Origin: Isoetes taiwanensis
Taxonomy: Eukaryota; Streptophyta; Lycopodiopsida; Isoetales; Isoetaceae
NCBI GenBank assembly: GCA_021234155.1
Contig: JAJEKV010000050.1
Span: 8,734,548 to 8,798,547, forward strand
Length of the DNA stretch: 64,000 nucleotides
Direction of reading: 5' to 3'
Shown: positions 46,498-56,296 of the stretch, piece by piece
Numbering within the stretch: the first letter of the stretch is position 1
Layout of the letters: each line of letters begins with the position of its first letter
Program-made: the position numbers and the translations under genes
The notes under the pieces: model-generated
Told to the model about the DNA's origin: nothing
Database searches by the model: none
The model's input: only the letters and a program-made list of their open reading frames with translations

Positions 46498-48880
46498 ATA
46501 GCAAATTCTGTACATCTATACCCCACAAATGAGGAACTTTGTGTACGGTGTAGATTAAGGAATAAGGGGTGAATATGCCTATCCAACGACTCTCATTTGC
46601 CTGGGAGTCACCCAGTGAATATGCACCTAAACCAAAGGGGGTTTTAGGGGGATTTTAATTTAAACATGTTGAATGTAATGGTTTGTGTTAATTAATGTGA
46701 ATAGTAGTTACGTTGGTTGTTACATTCAAAAAAAATTTTGGGCCCTTCGGGCCCCAAAAGAAGCAAAGATAGATAAACTTTGAGGTAAACAAGAAAATAA
46801 AAAGAAAATAAAAATACAAAATGAATGATGTGTTATTGCAGACCATATATTTTAAATTGCCACATGTGATGAGAAGTGTCAACTGAGTTAGCCAATAGCT
46901 ACGAAAGCTCCGACATCATAATTTGCCTCACCCTAGTATATTGCATTCCAAACTAATGATAATAATAAAGATCATTTGCATTTGCAGCCCTTGCTTGTGC
47001 ACTTGTATACTCTTCAAAAGAATAATTTCCATGGGACCATTCGACCTTTCCATCGGTATCATGGCCAGTATAGAAAGTCACAGCTTTTAAAGAAAATCTT
47101 TCTGAAACAATGTTATCAGGCTCTTTCTCATGCCCATAAACTCTTCCAACATCTCCAACTGCCTCATTTTCATCTACATCGCCAAACTTGAGAGAGGAAT
47201 CAGCCCTTGAATCCAAATATATTTAACCATGGCACTTTGCAATGCAACAAGGACACGGCTACCATAAATTTCAATGACCTTGCGGCCGACCCTTCCAGCA
47301 ATCTCAAAAAATAAAAAGGAACTCTGGATGCAGATGAAACCAAATAAGCACTAAAGCTTATTTGAAATAAAACCTCGAACAAAGGCAGCAACAGCCCAAA
47401 TCTGTCCAAGATATTGGCCTATTGCTCCTGCAGCAAGGTTAACACTCATTGGATTGGCGACCATTGCGGATCCAAGAACATGGCGAGGAGGAAATAACGA
47501 GATGTCTTTAAACAAGTGAGCATAAGTCATGCCCCCATTTTCCTTTCTGTGCCATTCCCAGGGCAAGGCGAGCCCTCTGGATCTGGATCTGGCTTTTCCC
47601 TTGCTAATTTTGAAACATCTGGACTGCTTTTACATATTCACTGAAGGAGGATAGACAATATACAACAGCCGAGGTATCACGTCCTTGGGAACATATCCAA
47701 CCAAATGATCAAGATATAGCTGCAAGAGTTGCAAATATGGGTGCATTGGTCCAGTATCCCGGTAGTTGAGGCAATGAATTCAAACCGGGGAATAGAAGAT
47801 GCCCAATTCCCAATTTGGGTCCTCAAATTTGCAATGATCTAGAAGGTCATCCGAGCCTTTCTAGGTCCACTTTGAAAGCCCCCAACATCTTTGCAAACCA
47901 CATAATATGCAAACCGTAATACATATCTTGAAATGCATCAAGCTCAACCACACTTTGCACCCATTGTATCGGTCTTGATTTTGTTCTTGAAAAGAAATGA
48001 GACCTGGCTCAATATTGATGCACCATTTTCAAGAAGCAAGAAACGGCGGACCCAATCTGGTAGCCTTTCAAGAGGGAAAACATACCTAACAAATCCTTCA
48101 CGTTCGGCAACAAGAAGCAGATGAAACAAAGCACCGTCTGGGGCAAGCAAGCCATGAATGGCGCGTATCGCAGAATCATTTCCGGAATGAGAAACAAGGA
48201 GAGATAACCAACCACCGGATTGGGCCAAAGGGGTAGAAGAAGGGGCCCCAGAAGAAGAATCCTGGAAACCGAAAAAGGCAACGGAGAAGCAGGGGAAAAC
48301 AGAGGCGAAAAAATGCACGGGGCTGCTGCAGGGCAACGCCTTGAACTGCATTACAAGCAGTCAAGAACATAGGCAGACGAAATAACGGATGTCTGAAAAC
48401 AAGGGGAGGCTCCAGAGAGGAGAGCCACCATCTCTGCCGCTGGAACAAATTAGGGCCACAATAATTTCAATACCTTCCAAAAAACTTCGAAAGAAATGCT
48501 TTGGCGGCGGAATGCCATGGAAACTTTGAATACTATGGCAAAACTGCTGAAGCAAGCATCCGACCGCATCATCCTCTGCACTAAAGCACTAATGCTTCCA
48601 CTCCAAATCTGTTTCCACTATGATCACAAGAACATTAATTTTTTGCAAGAATGCCCTGAAATGCTATCCACAAGGCTTGCATGTTCAACCCCTAAAATAA
48701 AAAGAGGGCTTTTGTTGTGAGCCCTTGGATGTTGGACCATTAGAAAAAAAAAGCTAAATCAACGACTAAAAAATGATGCACTCTAGATGTACGCATTAGT
48801 ACATCAATTCGAATACGCCATGAAATCTTAGGAAAACCTTTGTGAAAAGCGTACAAAAACACAAAGAAAACCCCCTGTTA
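46498..48880 (-). mobile_element. Insert D inside element B's reverse transcriptase
   Basis: About 2.4 kb splits the reverse transcriptase between 'FSKIDLRSG' (48898-48930) and '[10 protein letters not shown]' (about 46470). It is not LTR or LINE sequence that I recognise. Minus-strand frames are protein-like but broken: 48361-48555, 47944-48351 (with 'ERLPDWVRRFLLLENGA'), 47351-47566 ('PWEWHRKENGGMTYAHLF'), 47200-47340 and 46953-47216. They read like successive pieces of one large helical protein of host type without introns, so D may be a retrocopied or captured gene fragment. A GGGCCC hairpin sits at 46740-46754. Terminal repeats were not resolved. Confidence 0.5.
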
Positions 48881-49601
48881 TTATGCTACATATTCCACTT
48901 CTTAGGTCGATCTTGGAGAAATATTTTGCTCCCACCAATCAATCCATGATGTCATTAATTCTAGGCATTGGATAGCGATCTTTAATAGTGGCTTTATTCA
49001 AAGCCCTATAATCGATACACATGCGCATGTTCCCATCCTTTTTTGTTTTTTGACATCTTCTTGCTCCAGGGGGCTAAGTCTATATAGCGCCCTGGCCACT
49101 GGCTTAGTCCCTAGCTCCAAGTCTATCTCGTGGGAGATTTCTCTCAATGGTACTCCTTCCGGGAGTTCTTCTGGGAACACATCCCTATATTTATTAAGCA
49201 AACTCTCAAGCTTGTCATCCTTGTCCATAGCATTTATTTGCATTGAATCTATGGGGGAGTCAAGAACATAGACAAGATATTTTTCATTAACGTTGGAATG
49301 AAAACAACGATTGGCTTGCATAGCCGTTATTAACTTGGGGGAAACTACATAAGGAGTACCCTGAAGGGTAATATCCTTCCCTCCTTTAGAAATAACTAAC
49401 AAGTGTTTTCCAATCAATAGGAGGATTAACCATTTGAAGCCATTTGATACCCAGTACCACATCAAATCTGGTCAGTTTTGCTAAGTCAAAGCTCATTGTT
49501 TCCTCATAGTCCCCAATGGTCAAGTGCACACCAGCCACCCCGTGGCTCCAATTCCTAGCTTCAGTCTCAATTTCGTATGGTGCCACTTGAACCAATTCCA
49601 T
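48881..49601 (-). pseudogene. Element B: protease and start of reverse transcriptase
   Basis: 49386-49601 holds the protease tail 'FDVVLGIKWLQMVNPPIDWK'. 48998-49465 continues with 'YRDVFPEELPEGVPL' and 'YRLSPLEQE', the usual linker to reverse transcriptase, which then runs in shifted frames to 'FSKIDLRSG'. Confidence 0.8.
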
Positions 49602-49639
49602 CTTTAGTTCTTGTGCTAAGTCGAACTGGGCTCTCCCCG

Positions 49640-51100
49640 AGCTATGGTGGAGAGTTGCTTGGTTCCCCCTTCAACTTGCTTGGTTGTAGCGGCCATCGCC
49701 TTCTTGTCTTTATATGGTTTTGGGCAATCCCTGGCCATATGCCCCTTTGCACCGCAATTGTACAAGCAAATGGCTTAGTGGACTTCTTTCCTGAAGAGGC
49801 ATCCCCTTTGCCTTTATCATTGCTTGGAGAGTTACCTTGGGCTACTCTAGCCCTTTTATTCGACCCTCCTTGCTTATTTTCAAGTTTTTTTTGCTTCCAT
49901 TCTTGGAAGCAACGAGCTTTCTTGCTCTCTTCCTCCCCTTCTTCTCTTGGAGAGCTTGCTAATGTGCGTACTAGGGACACTGCAGACTCAAAATCCCCTG
50001 GATTTACCTTTTTGATGTGTGCCCTAAGGCTACGATCTTTAAGTCCATCTTCAAAATAACTTACTTGCATCCGTGCTGGCATTTCCTTGATCCTTGCAAA
50101 TACACCTCTCAAAGTGTTGATGTATTGTTGTAAGGTGCCCGTTTGTCTGATGCTTTTAAAAATCGGATCGATTGCATGATGTTGGGGGGTATTCTTGCTT
50201 AAAGAATTTGCAAAAGTTTGCCCAATTATTTATCTCTACTCCTCTACCCATGAGGATCCCCCACCAAGAAGCGTGACCTCACCATGAATCAAGAGCAAAG
50301 ATGCAACACCCACCGCGCATCTCCCTTCTTGGTGGCTCGAAAATAGGTCTCTAACCCGCCGCCATTGAATGGCTTGTTCTGCTGACTCAGTGCCATAGAA
50401 TTCAGGATGATCCCTCTTTTCTAGCCCCTTAACCTCCTCAAGGGATAAGTTTGCCAGGACTTCTACTCCTCCAGTGGGATTTGCATCCATCGTCCCGGCC
50501 ATAGTCTCTTGAGCTTGGCTAGTCTGGTTTGCAATAGCAATTGGGTTTACATGAGAGGGGGTGCTTGGGTTAAGACCTTTCCCCTGGCTCCACGGCGTGG
50601 TTAACTTCGTGCTCCCCTAAGCCTAGTTAGGTCCCCATTGGCATTAGTGCCTCTTTGGCCCCTTGTCAATAATTGGGCGATGGTATCAAATAACTTCTTC
50701 TCTCTTTTTGTTGCCTCATTAGCTTGCTTGGTCATTTGGAGTTGCAAGCTCTTGAGCAATTGATTAGTATGTGCTTGCTCAATTTTTGTTTCTGCAACCT
50801 GCCCCATCAATTCAATCTAAATCCCCTTGAAAATTGAAGGATCAGGGATCCTCTAACCTTTCTGGTGTGAATGGGGATTCCTGGGCTGCAAGTTCTTCTT
50901 CTTGATCATGCATTTGCTGATTATCTAATCCTTCCTGACGGAATTTGGAGGTGAGTTCATCTAATTCCCTTACTTCTTCTTCCGTAGGAGCAAGATCATC
51001 AAGAAGGTCTTCTCCTTCTTCTGGGATAAGGGAAGCCAGGCCCATGAGGGAATCTTCTGCCATGATTTCCCTCTCCATATCAGCCTCAAACTTAGGCTCT
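49640..51100 (-). pseudogene. Element B: gag
   Basis: Minus-strand pieces: 50842-51150 (acidic, Glu-rich start), 50601-50810, 50236-50502 and 49642-50112. A zinc knuckle 'GAKGHMARDC' is readable near 49725-49760, but a one-base deletion disturbs its first cysteines. Frame breaks separate the pieces. Confidence 0.65.
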
Positions 51101-51108
51101 GATACCAA
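51095..51108 (-). promoter_or_regulatory. Primer binding site of element B
   Basis: The minus strand reads TTGGTATCAGAGCC directly after the 5' LTR, the classical primer site complementary to initiator tRNA-Met. Confidence 0.85.
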
Positions 51109-51535
51109 TGAAATGGATCTTGGCTTCAAGGATGCCACAAAGCGCATCAATATACACCTACCTCCTCTGCCCTCGGGATCCCTGATCCCCCACGTGTTCT
51201 GAGACTTAGATTGATGTTTGCAATCAGAGATTTGCCCAGGAATTGCTCTTGCTTACAACAGACTGCCCACTTCAAGAGAATATGGGTCTTATATACAGAG
51301 CCCCAAACTGGGATATGAATGGATCCCCCTGAAGCCCAAGGGCCAATTTGGCCAAATCGATCCCTCTCCTGGCTTCTAGATCCCTCCTGGGATCAAATCG
51401 ATCTCTGATATGGTGGATCCGGGAGGCTGCATGCACCACAGCCCAGCCCCATGGCTGTTGGCTTGCCCATCCAATCGAGCCATGCCACCTCACCTCTTAA
51501 TGAGGGATTTGTTTGCATAGCTAAGGATTTTTAAT
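51109..51535 (-). repeat. 5' LTR of element B (outer edge approximate)
   Basis: Starts at 51109 next to the primer site. A minus-strand TATATAAG box (near 51290) would be its promoter. The outer edge is placed near 51535, where element A's protease-to-polymerase linker begins; there is no second LTR to compare. Confidence 0.6.
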
Positions 51536-51539
51536 TTAG

Positions 51540-52320
51540 TTTACCTTTGCCCCATGGATCTTATCATGTTCGTAACAAGGAGCAAGAGCAAAAATCGGAG
51601 ATGGAGCTGGAACATCATTGAGAATATGGTCAGCATTTGGGGCATGAACTGGAGTAGAGGCAAGAGTCGAATCAACACATGGAGCAGTAACAGGAACAAC
51701 AAGGATGGAATCAGGGGCCCACAATACCACATTTTAAGTCGATGTTGGTGTAGAGGCTCGAATCAGAGAAGAACCGAACTAGAGTTAGAACCAGCAAATC
51801 AAAATGATCTAGTACGCCAATCAATCTGTGGGTTATGTAGCTCGAGCCAGGGCAAACCCAAGACTATTGGCGCATGTGGACTAGCGATGAGATTGAAGGA
51901 AATACTACAAGAAACTCCCTCGAACAAAACCTGAAGAAGAGGCTGATACATTATGTGACCGCACTTTTGCAAAGATCTCCCGTCCATCAATCACTTCGAC
52001 AGAACCGGGTTGCTCAACCTTGCTTCTAGGGATTGCGTGCTTACTGGCGAACACATTATAATTTGCACCACAATCAAGTTGCGCCAATGCTTCCAATCTT
52101 CCAACCTCTGATTTCAATGATATAGGGATGAAGAATGCCTTGCTGACCTTATCCGATGGAATAAACATGTCAAGAATTGTGAAAGGAGTCTGAGAAAAGG
52201 CGGCCAGCTGACGAGAGATTCCTACTACTCGGACCGGCCCCTGAAGTTTTCCGACTGATTTGGGCACTTCATAGGGCATCCACGACCAATATGGCCAGTT
52301 CCTCCACAGTAGAGGCAAAG
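51540..52320 (-). pseudogene. Element A: protease and linker
   Basis: 51905-52318 includes the aspartic protease active-site region 'LDCGANYNVF' (about 52075; Cys in place of the usual Ser or Thr). 51799-51990 ends with 'LGLPWLELHNPQIDWR', which marks the protease end in chromoviruses. 51540-51730 is a Pro/Ala-rich linker. Confidence 0.7.
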
Positions 52321-53099
52321 ATTAGCCTCTCTCCGATGCTGCTTCTCGGCGGCAGATAAAAGTCCTCGAACTGCCTGATCAATTTGCATAGGCTCGGGTC
52401 CAGACCTGCTAGATTCTACAGATGAGACCGGGGAGGACGTAGCTACAGGCGCTTGTGTGATTGGGAAGACCTGGCTACGTTCGAAGAGCCGGTTATCACA
52501 TCGAACTGCAAATCTGATGGCTTCTTCCAAAGTCTGAGGATCCTCCATAGACAACAACATATCTTTGACATCCTCACGTAACCCCCTTCGGAAATAATCT
52601 CGAAGTGCAACATCATCCCAGGCAGTATCTACTGCAATTTGACGAAGTTCTGATGCATATACTGAAGTTGGACGAGAGCCTTGCCTTAGATTGCAAAGTT
52701 TTGTGACCGGTGTCTCCAAAGCATGCCTCGAGCTCTGCAATGAAAGAAGCAAAATCTTGCAACTATGGGGCTCCTTTCTCCAATAAAGGAGCAAACAAAC
52801 TTAGAGCTAGCCCTGTGAGGAGAGAACCAATCAGCCCAACTTGTTCCTGGGCCGTGGGATATCTATGAGGGTGGAGCTGGATCACAAGCCTGATCTAATT
52901 CAAAAAACCATGGCTTGGACCGAGTGCCGTCAAACTTCTCTGGCAGACTGATCTTAGGCTCTGATAGCCTCAATCCAGAACTAGAAGCAGATTCATGTGA
53001 AGCAAGACGTTCCTTAGGCTCTTTATTGTCCAACTGCAACTGCTAGCATACCTGAACAAGTTGCTGGACCTGCTGTAATAACGTCGAAACCTCCTCCAT
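52225..53099 (-). pseudogene. Element A: gag
   Basis: Starts at the Met at 53099. 52225-52794 carries the retrotransposon gag region ('DYFRRGLREDVKDML') and a CCHC zinc knuckle ('CLYCGGTGHIGRGC', about 52283-52324). Frames between 52794 and 53040 are broken. Confidence 0.75.
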
Positions 53100-53180
53100 A
53101 GATATAAACTCACCAAATCTGAGCAAAAAAAATGCTTAAGATCGAAGGCATAAGAATCGGTAAGGGATTCCGGTTCAAAC

Positions 53181-53513
53181 TGTCATGAACCTACGCGAGA
53201 ACAAGGAAAATACACGGAAAATATGCAAGAAATACGAACAAAATATGCCAAGATTGGCAAAGAATCTAATATATGAATAGGAATCAAGAGTACAATGGCA
53301 CGAAGGCAAGGCAAGAACACGGCGACGATGATGCCTAGAAGGCTCAAGACTGACGTTGAATCGGAATGGTTCGACAAGAAGGAGATGCCTCCTTATATAT
53401 GTAAGCCAACGGTCAGGATTGCGCCACTCCAATGGATGAGATCATGCCAAGTGTCGCGCATGCAAGTAGGTTCTAGAATATTCTAGAACCTCCTGGAACA
53501 GCCCCGCATAGGG
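53181..53513 (-). repeat. 5' LTR of element A, truncated
   Basis: Matches 30116-30427 of the 3' LTR and then stops; the outer ~195 bases (U3 start) are missing, so the flanking target duplication is lost too. Confidence 0.8.
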
Positions 53514-53587
53514 GCAACCCAAAAACATGTGGATTTTGTCAAAACAATCACGATAGACAAATTTGATATAGCTTTTGTGGATTTTTG

Positions 53588-53772
53588 TTAATCTATAATT
53601 TTTCCTTCATTATTGCTTTTAGTGGAGCCAGGTGTTTGAGAAGAAGGATTAAACGGCATCACATCCTCCAAAGCAGGCAAGACACATGTGCAAGCTGCCG
53701 GAGTTGGATTTGCATTCCCATTTGCTGACTTTATTTCCAAACAGTATTTTTCTTGTATGATCACGACCTGCA
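53588..53772 (-). CDS. Candidate last exon of an unidentified minus-strand gene
   Basis: After a good acceptor ('ttatattgtgcag') the minus strand is open for about 61 codons to a TAA at 53588, with balanced protein-like composition ('QEKYCLEIKSANGNANP', then 'LPALEDVMPFNPS'). A possible upstream exon at 55001-55094 and perhaps a 36-base one at 54887-54922 ('ADDIEDLDACVQ') lie in the same direction. I do not recognise the protein, and the start is not found. Confidence 0.35.
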
Positions 53773-55000
53773 CTGCACAATATAAGGTAAAGCAAGACTT
53801 GAATAAATTACTTATACACGAAAGATAAAGTATCAATTGTCACAAGAGTATGAACACTAAAACATATCCAAGATGCACCTCACTGCACTATGGTATATAG
53901 CTTATCTATCCAGTAAAAAAATCAAGCTCTGATTCTAGCAGGTAAGATATACACTACACGATGCACCAATAAATAAACATAAATACCTTTCTCATGTTTC
54001 TAACAATAACAAGAATTTGAGGCCCAAAGCTTTATTTTATTGTAGCTTACAATGAAAAGGCACATAGAATGCACATCCATACCATAGAAACTGCATCTCG
54101 CATGTTCTACCTCTTAGAGAATAGTATCTAGCCGAGAAAAGGAACTATAAAGCAAATTATAATCATACAAAAAACTCCAACAAAAATTGCAAGCCACAAT
54201 CCAAGCTTTTGTTTAAAGAGCAAATCAACATAAAATAATAGAATTTTCAAATTGGACTAACCTATATAAGAATCATTCAGACCATTCTGACATCTGCACC
54301 TGCATCTGCACCCCTGATCCAAAAATAATAGGCAAAATACCACCCCGAGGCACAAGAAATAGGAGCAGCAAGCTGCGATCATAAGGAAATGCAATCCCCA
54401 TCTTTGAACTAGGATCAGAAGCTCTGAAAAAACCTCCTCTAGAATACAACATAATTAGAGAAGGCTAAGCTGTGTACCACTGCAACAGAATACTCCTCTT
54501 GCAAATACCAAGTGCAAAAATCTGTATAAGCAAAACTCACCAAAAAATAAAAATGTTAGCTTTTGCGAGAAGTAAATAAAGAGGTGCTCTTTTCCGTCTG
54601 AAGCAAGGATGAACCTAAAGAATAAAGGATAAAACTTGAAAACACTGGCGAAAAACTTTGTTATCCTCAAATCATTGGCGAAAAACTCGCTGCTATGGCA
54701 GTTCTGGTAGCACCAAGAAAATGCCTTGGCATCAAATCCAGGCGCTTAAAAAACACAAGCCTTCTCGTGGGTTCAAGAAAGAAATAGATATTTGATCATG
54801 GTGGCGAGGTGGAGGCATAATATAACCGTATAATCGTTTGTGCAATATAGAGCTACTCTGGTTTCCATAATGGACCGGCCAGGCACCTGAACACATGCAT
54901 CCAAATCTTCAATGTCATCTGCCTGAAGATTCAACATCAAAAAGCATCGTTTGCATCATTGGCCAAAAAAGAGAAAATCGCATTCAAATCTCATGTTTAC

Positions 55001-55094
55001 CACATGTAAATTTTGTTCGTTGTTAAGCTGCCTGATGTCAAAAGACTCTAATAAATCATCCATCAACGCAGTAGACTCCAGCCCAGATCCACAT
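55001..55094 (-). CDS. Candidate internal exon of the same gene
   Basis: Bounded by an acceptor 'gagcatgcag' and a donor 'gtaaac', 94 bases, coding 'STALMDDLLESFDIRQLNN' type acidic sequence. The opposite strand is also open (54951-55262), so the direction is uncertain. Confidence 0.3.
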
Positions 55095-56296
55095 CTGCAT
55101 GCTCTAAAACGGATTAGAAGGAAAATTCATTCTAAATTCCGGATCGGTGTTCGAGGCTATTTGAATAAGTTCAAGCAAATTGGTAAGTTATGCATTCTGC
55201 TGACACCAATACATGCAATTCATGCCTTAAAACTAGTAGCGAACAAAGGAAAATTTAAATGACCCCAACAATCACCAGTGCCGGACCAATGACGGATGCA
55301 AGCACCGATCTCAAAATCTTGAAGAAGATCAAGAATCGCAAAATAAAATAGAATCTTAAAGTGGCTCAGAGGTGGATCATTGCCAAAACCCAGCCCAATG
55401 GACGCATTGAAAAAAATTCTAAAATCTAATAGCAGAAATACTCTTGTAGTGTAGGCTCTTAGAGGATTCCAAATCCGATGCAGATCACTAAACCCTGATG
55501 CAAGCACTCATTTTAGACCGTTGAAGAAGATCAAGAGCAAAATGAAGCAAGCTATAGATAATGGAACGTCCGAACTCAATCGAATAGAAACTGGAGTACC
55601 TAAGAGCCGCAACCAAACCCTAACCATAGCCATCGACGATGGCCCCAGCGAGGGCAAATGCAGCTAAGACTCTGCTCTTCAGATGGAACACATAAGAATG
55701 CCAGAACTTCAATTGTACGCCACGAAAATCACAGAGAAGAAGCTTCAAAATGGATAAGTGAAGCTCATCGGCCTTTCCAACTTCTTAAACTACTTGGCAT
55801 AGCACAAAATGGCTATGGCAATGGAAAACGATGCAAAATTTTCGCAACAACAAATGGACGTGCTCCTCAAGCTATGCCACTTGAGCAATGGCAAGAGACC
55901 AAGAAAATGACCCAGAATCACATTTTCCGCAGAAACCGATTGTGCACACAACAAATCCAGAGCATCGACCACATACCGGTTAGCCGATTTCAAAAGCGGC
56001 TGCCCAACAACAGCGGCCACACTAGTTTACACACGATAGCAAGTTTGAAGCAGTCATTGGCATAGCCCTGGCATATATATACATGGAATATGCCATAAAC
56101 CCCATGGACGAGGGCTTGGCCCCTAGGGGCAACCGAAAAATTATACTCTCGATTATATATTGTCTAGAAAATAAATACCCTTTGTTGAAGGGAACCACGA
56201 AGAACAATTTAGAACAGATTTAGGGTTCATAGTTCATTTAGGCAAGGCTCTCTTCGTCTTGTCTGATCGGAAGGCCGATCCATTTCTTCGACAATC

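Larger units (their letters stand above)
44326..51535 (-). mobile_element. Ty3/gypsy 'element B', 3'-truncated, with insert D
   Basis: Minus-strand element: 5' LTR 51109-51535, primer site 51095-51108, gag (about 49640-51100), protease (49386-49601), start of reverse transcriptase (48890-49300), insert D (about 46500-48880), rest of reverse transcriptase (46030-46500), RNase H (45374-46024) and integrase (44390-45370). At its left end the integrase tail ('HVFHVSQLK') runs directly into element A's reverse transcriptase with no 3' LTR, so the end was lost by deletion or recombination. Confidence 0.75.
30116..53513 (-). mobile_element. Ty3/gypsy chromovirus 'element A' with nested insertions
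   Basis: Minus-strand LTR retrotransposon. Its 3' LTR is 30116-30622, and its 5' LTR is 53181-53513 (U3 end missing). Coding order read leftwards is gag (about 52225-53099), protease (51800-52320), reverse transcriptase (43620-44320), RNase H (43199-43610), integrase (42317-43200, resuming at 31385) and a chromodomain (30680-30860). Element C sits in the integrase and element B lies between protease and reverse transcriptase; the junction with B has lost part of A. Frameshifts and stops throughout make it inactive. Confidence 0.85.
53514..56296. other. Interval upstream of SF3A1 with possible minus-strand exons
   Basis: AT-rich sequence. Besides the exon candidates listed separately, it holds an imperfect direct repeat ('gatgcaagcac...ttgaagaagatcaag' at about 55296-55335 and 55497-55533) and a TATATATA stretch on the plus strand at 56069-56080, about 220 bases before the SF3A1 start. 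ORFs at 54951-55262 and 55658-56065 (plus) have no recognisable domain. Confidence 0.5.

Noticed and set aside
46740-46754. GGGCCC hairpin near an A/T run, possible terminator
   Set aside because: Bacterial-type terminators are not expected in a nuclear plant sequence; it lies within insert D.
54951-56065. Plus-strand ORFs of 103 and 135 codons upstream of SF3A1
   Set aside because: No domain, and one overlaps a better-supported exon candidate on the other strand.
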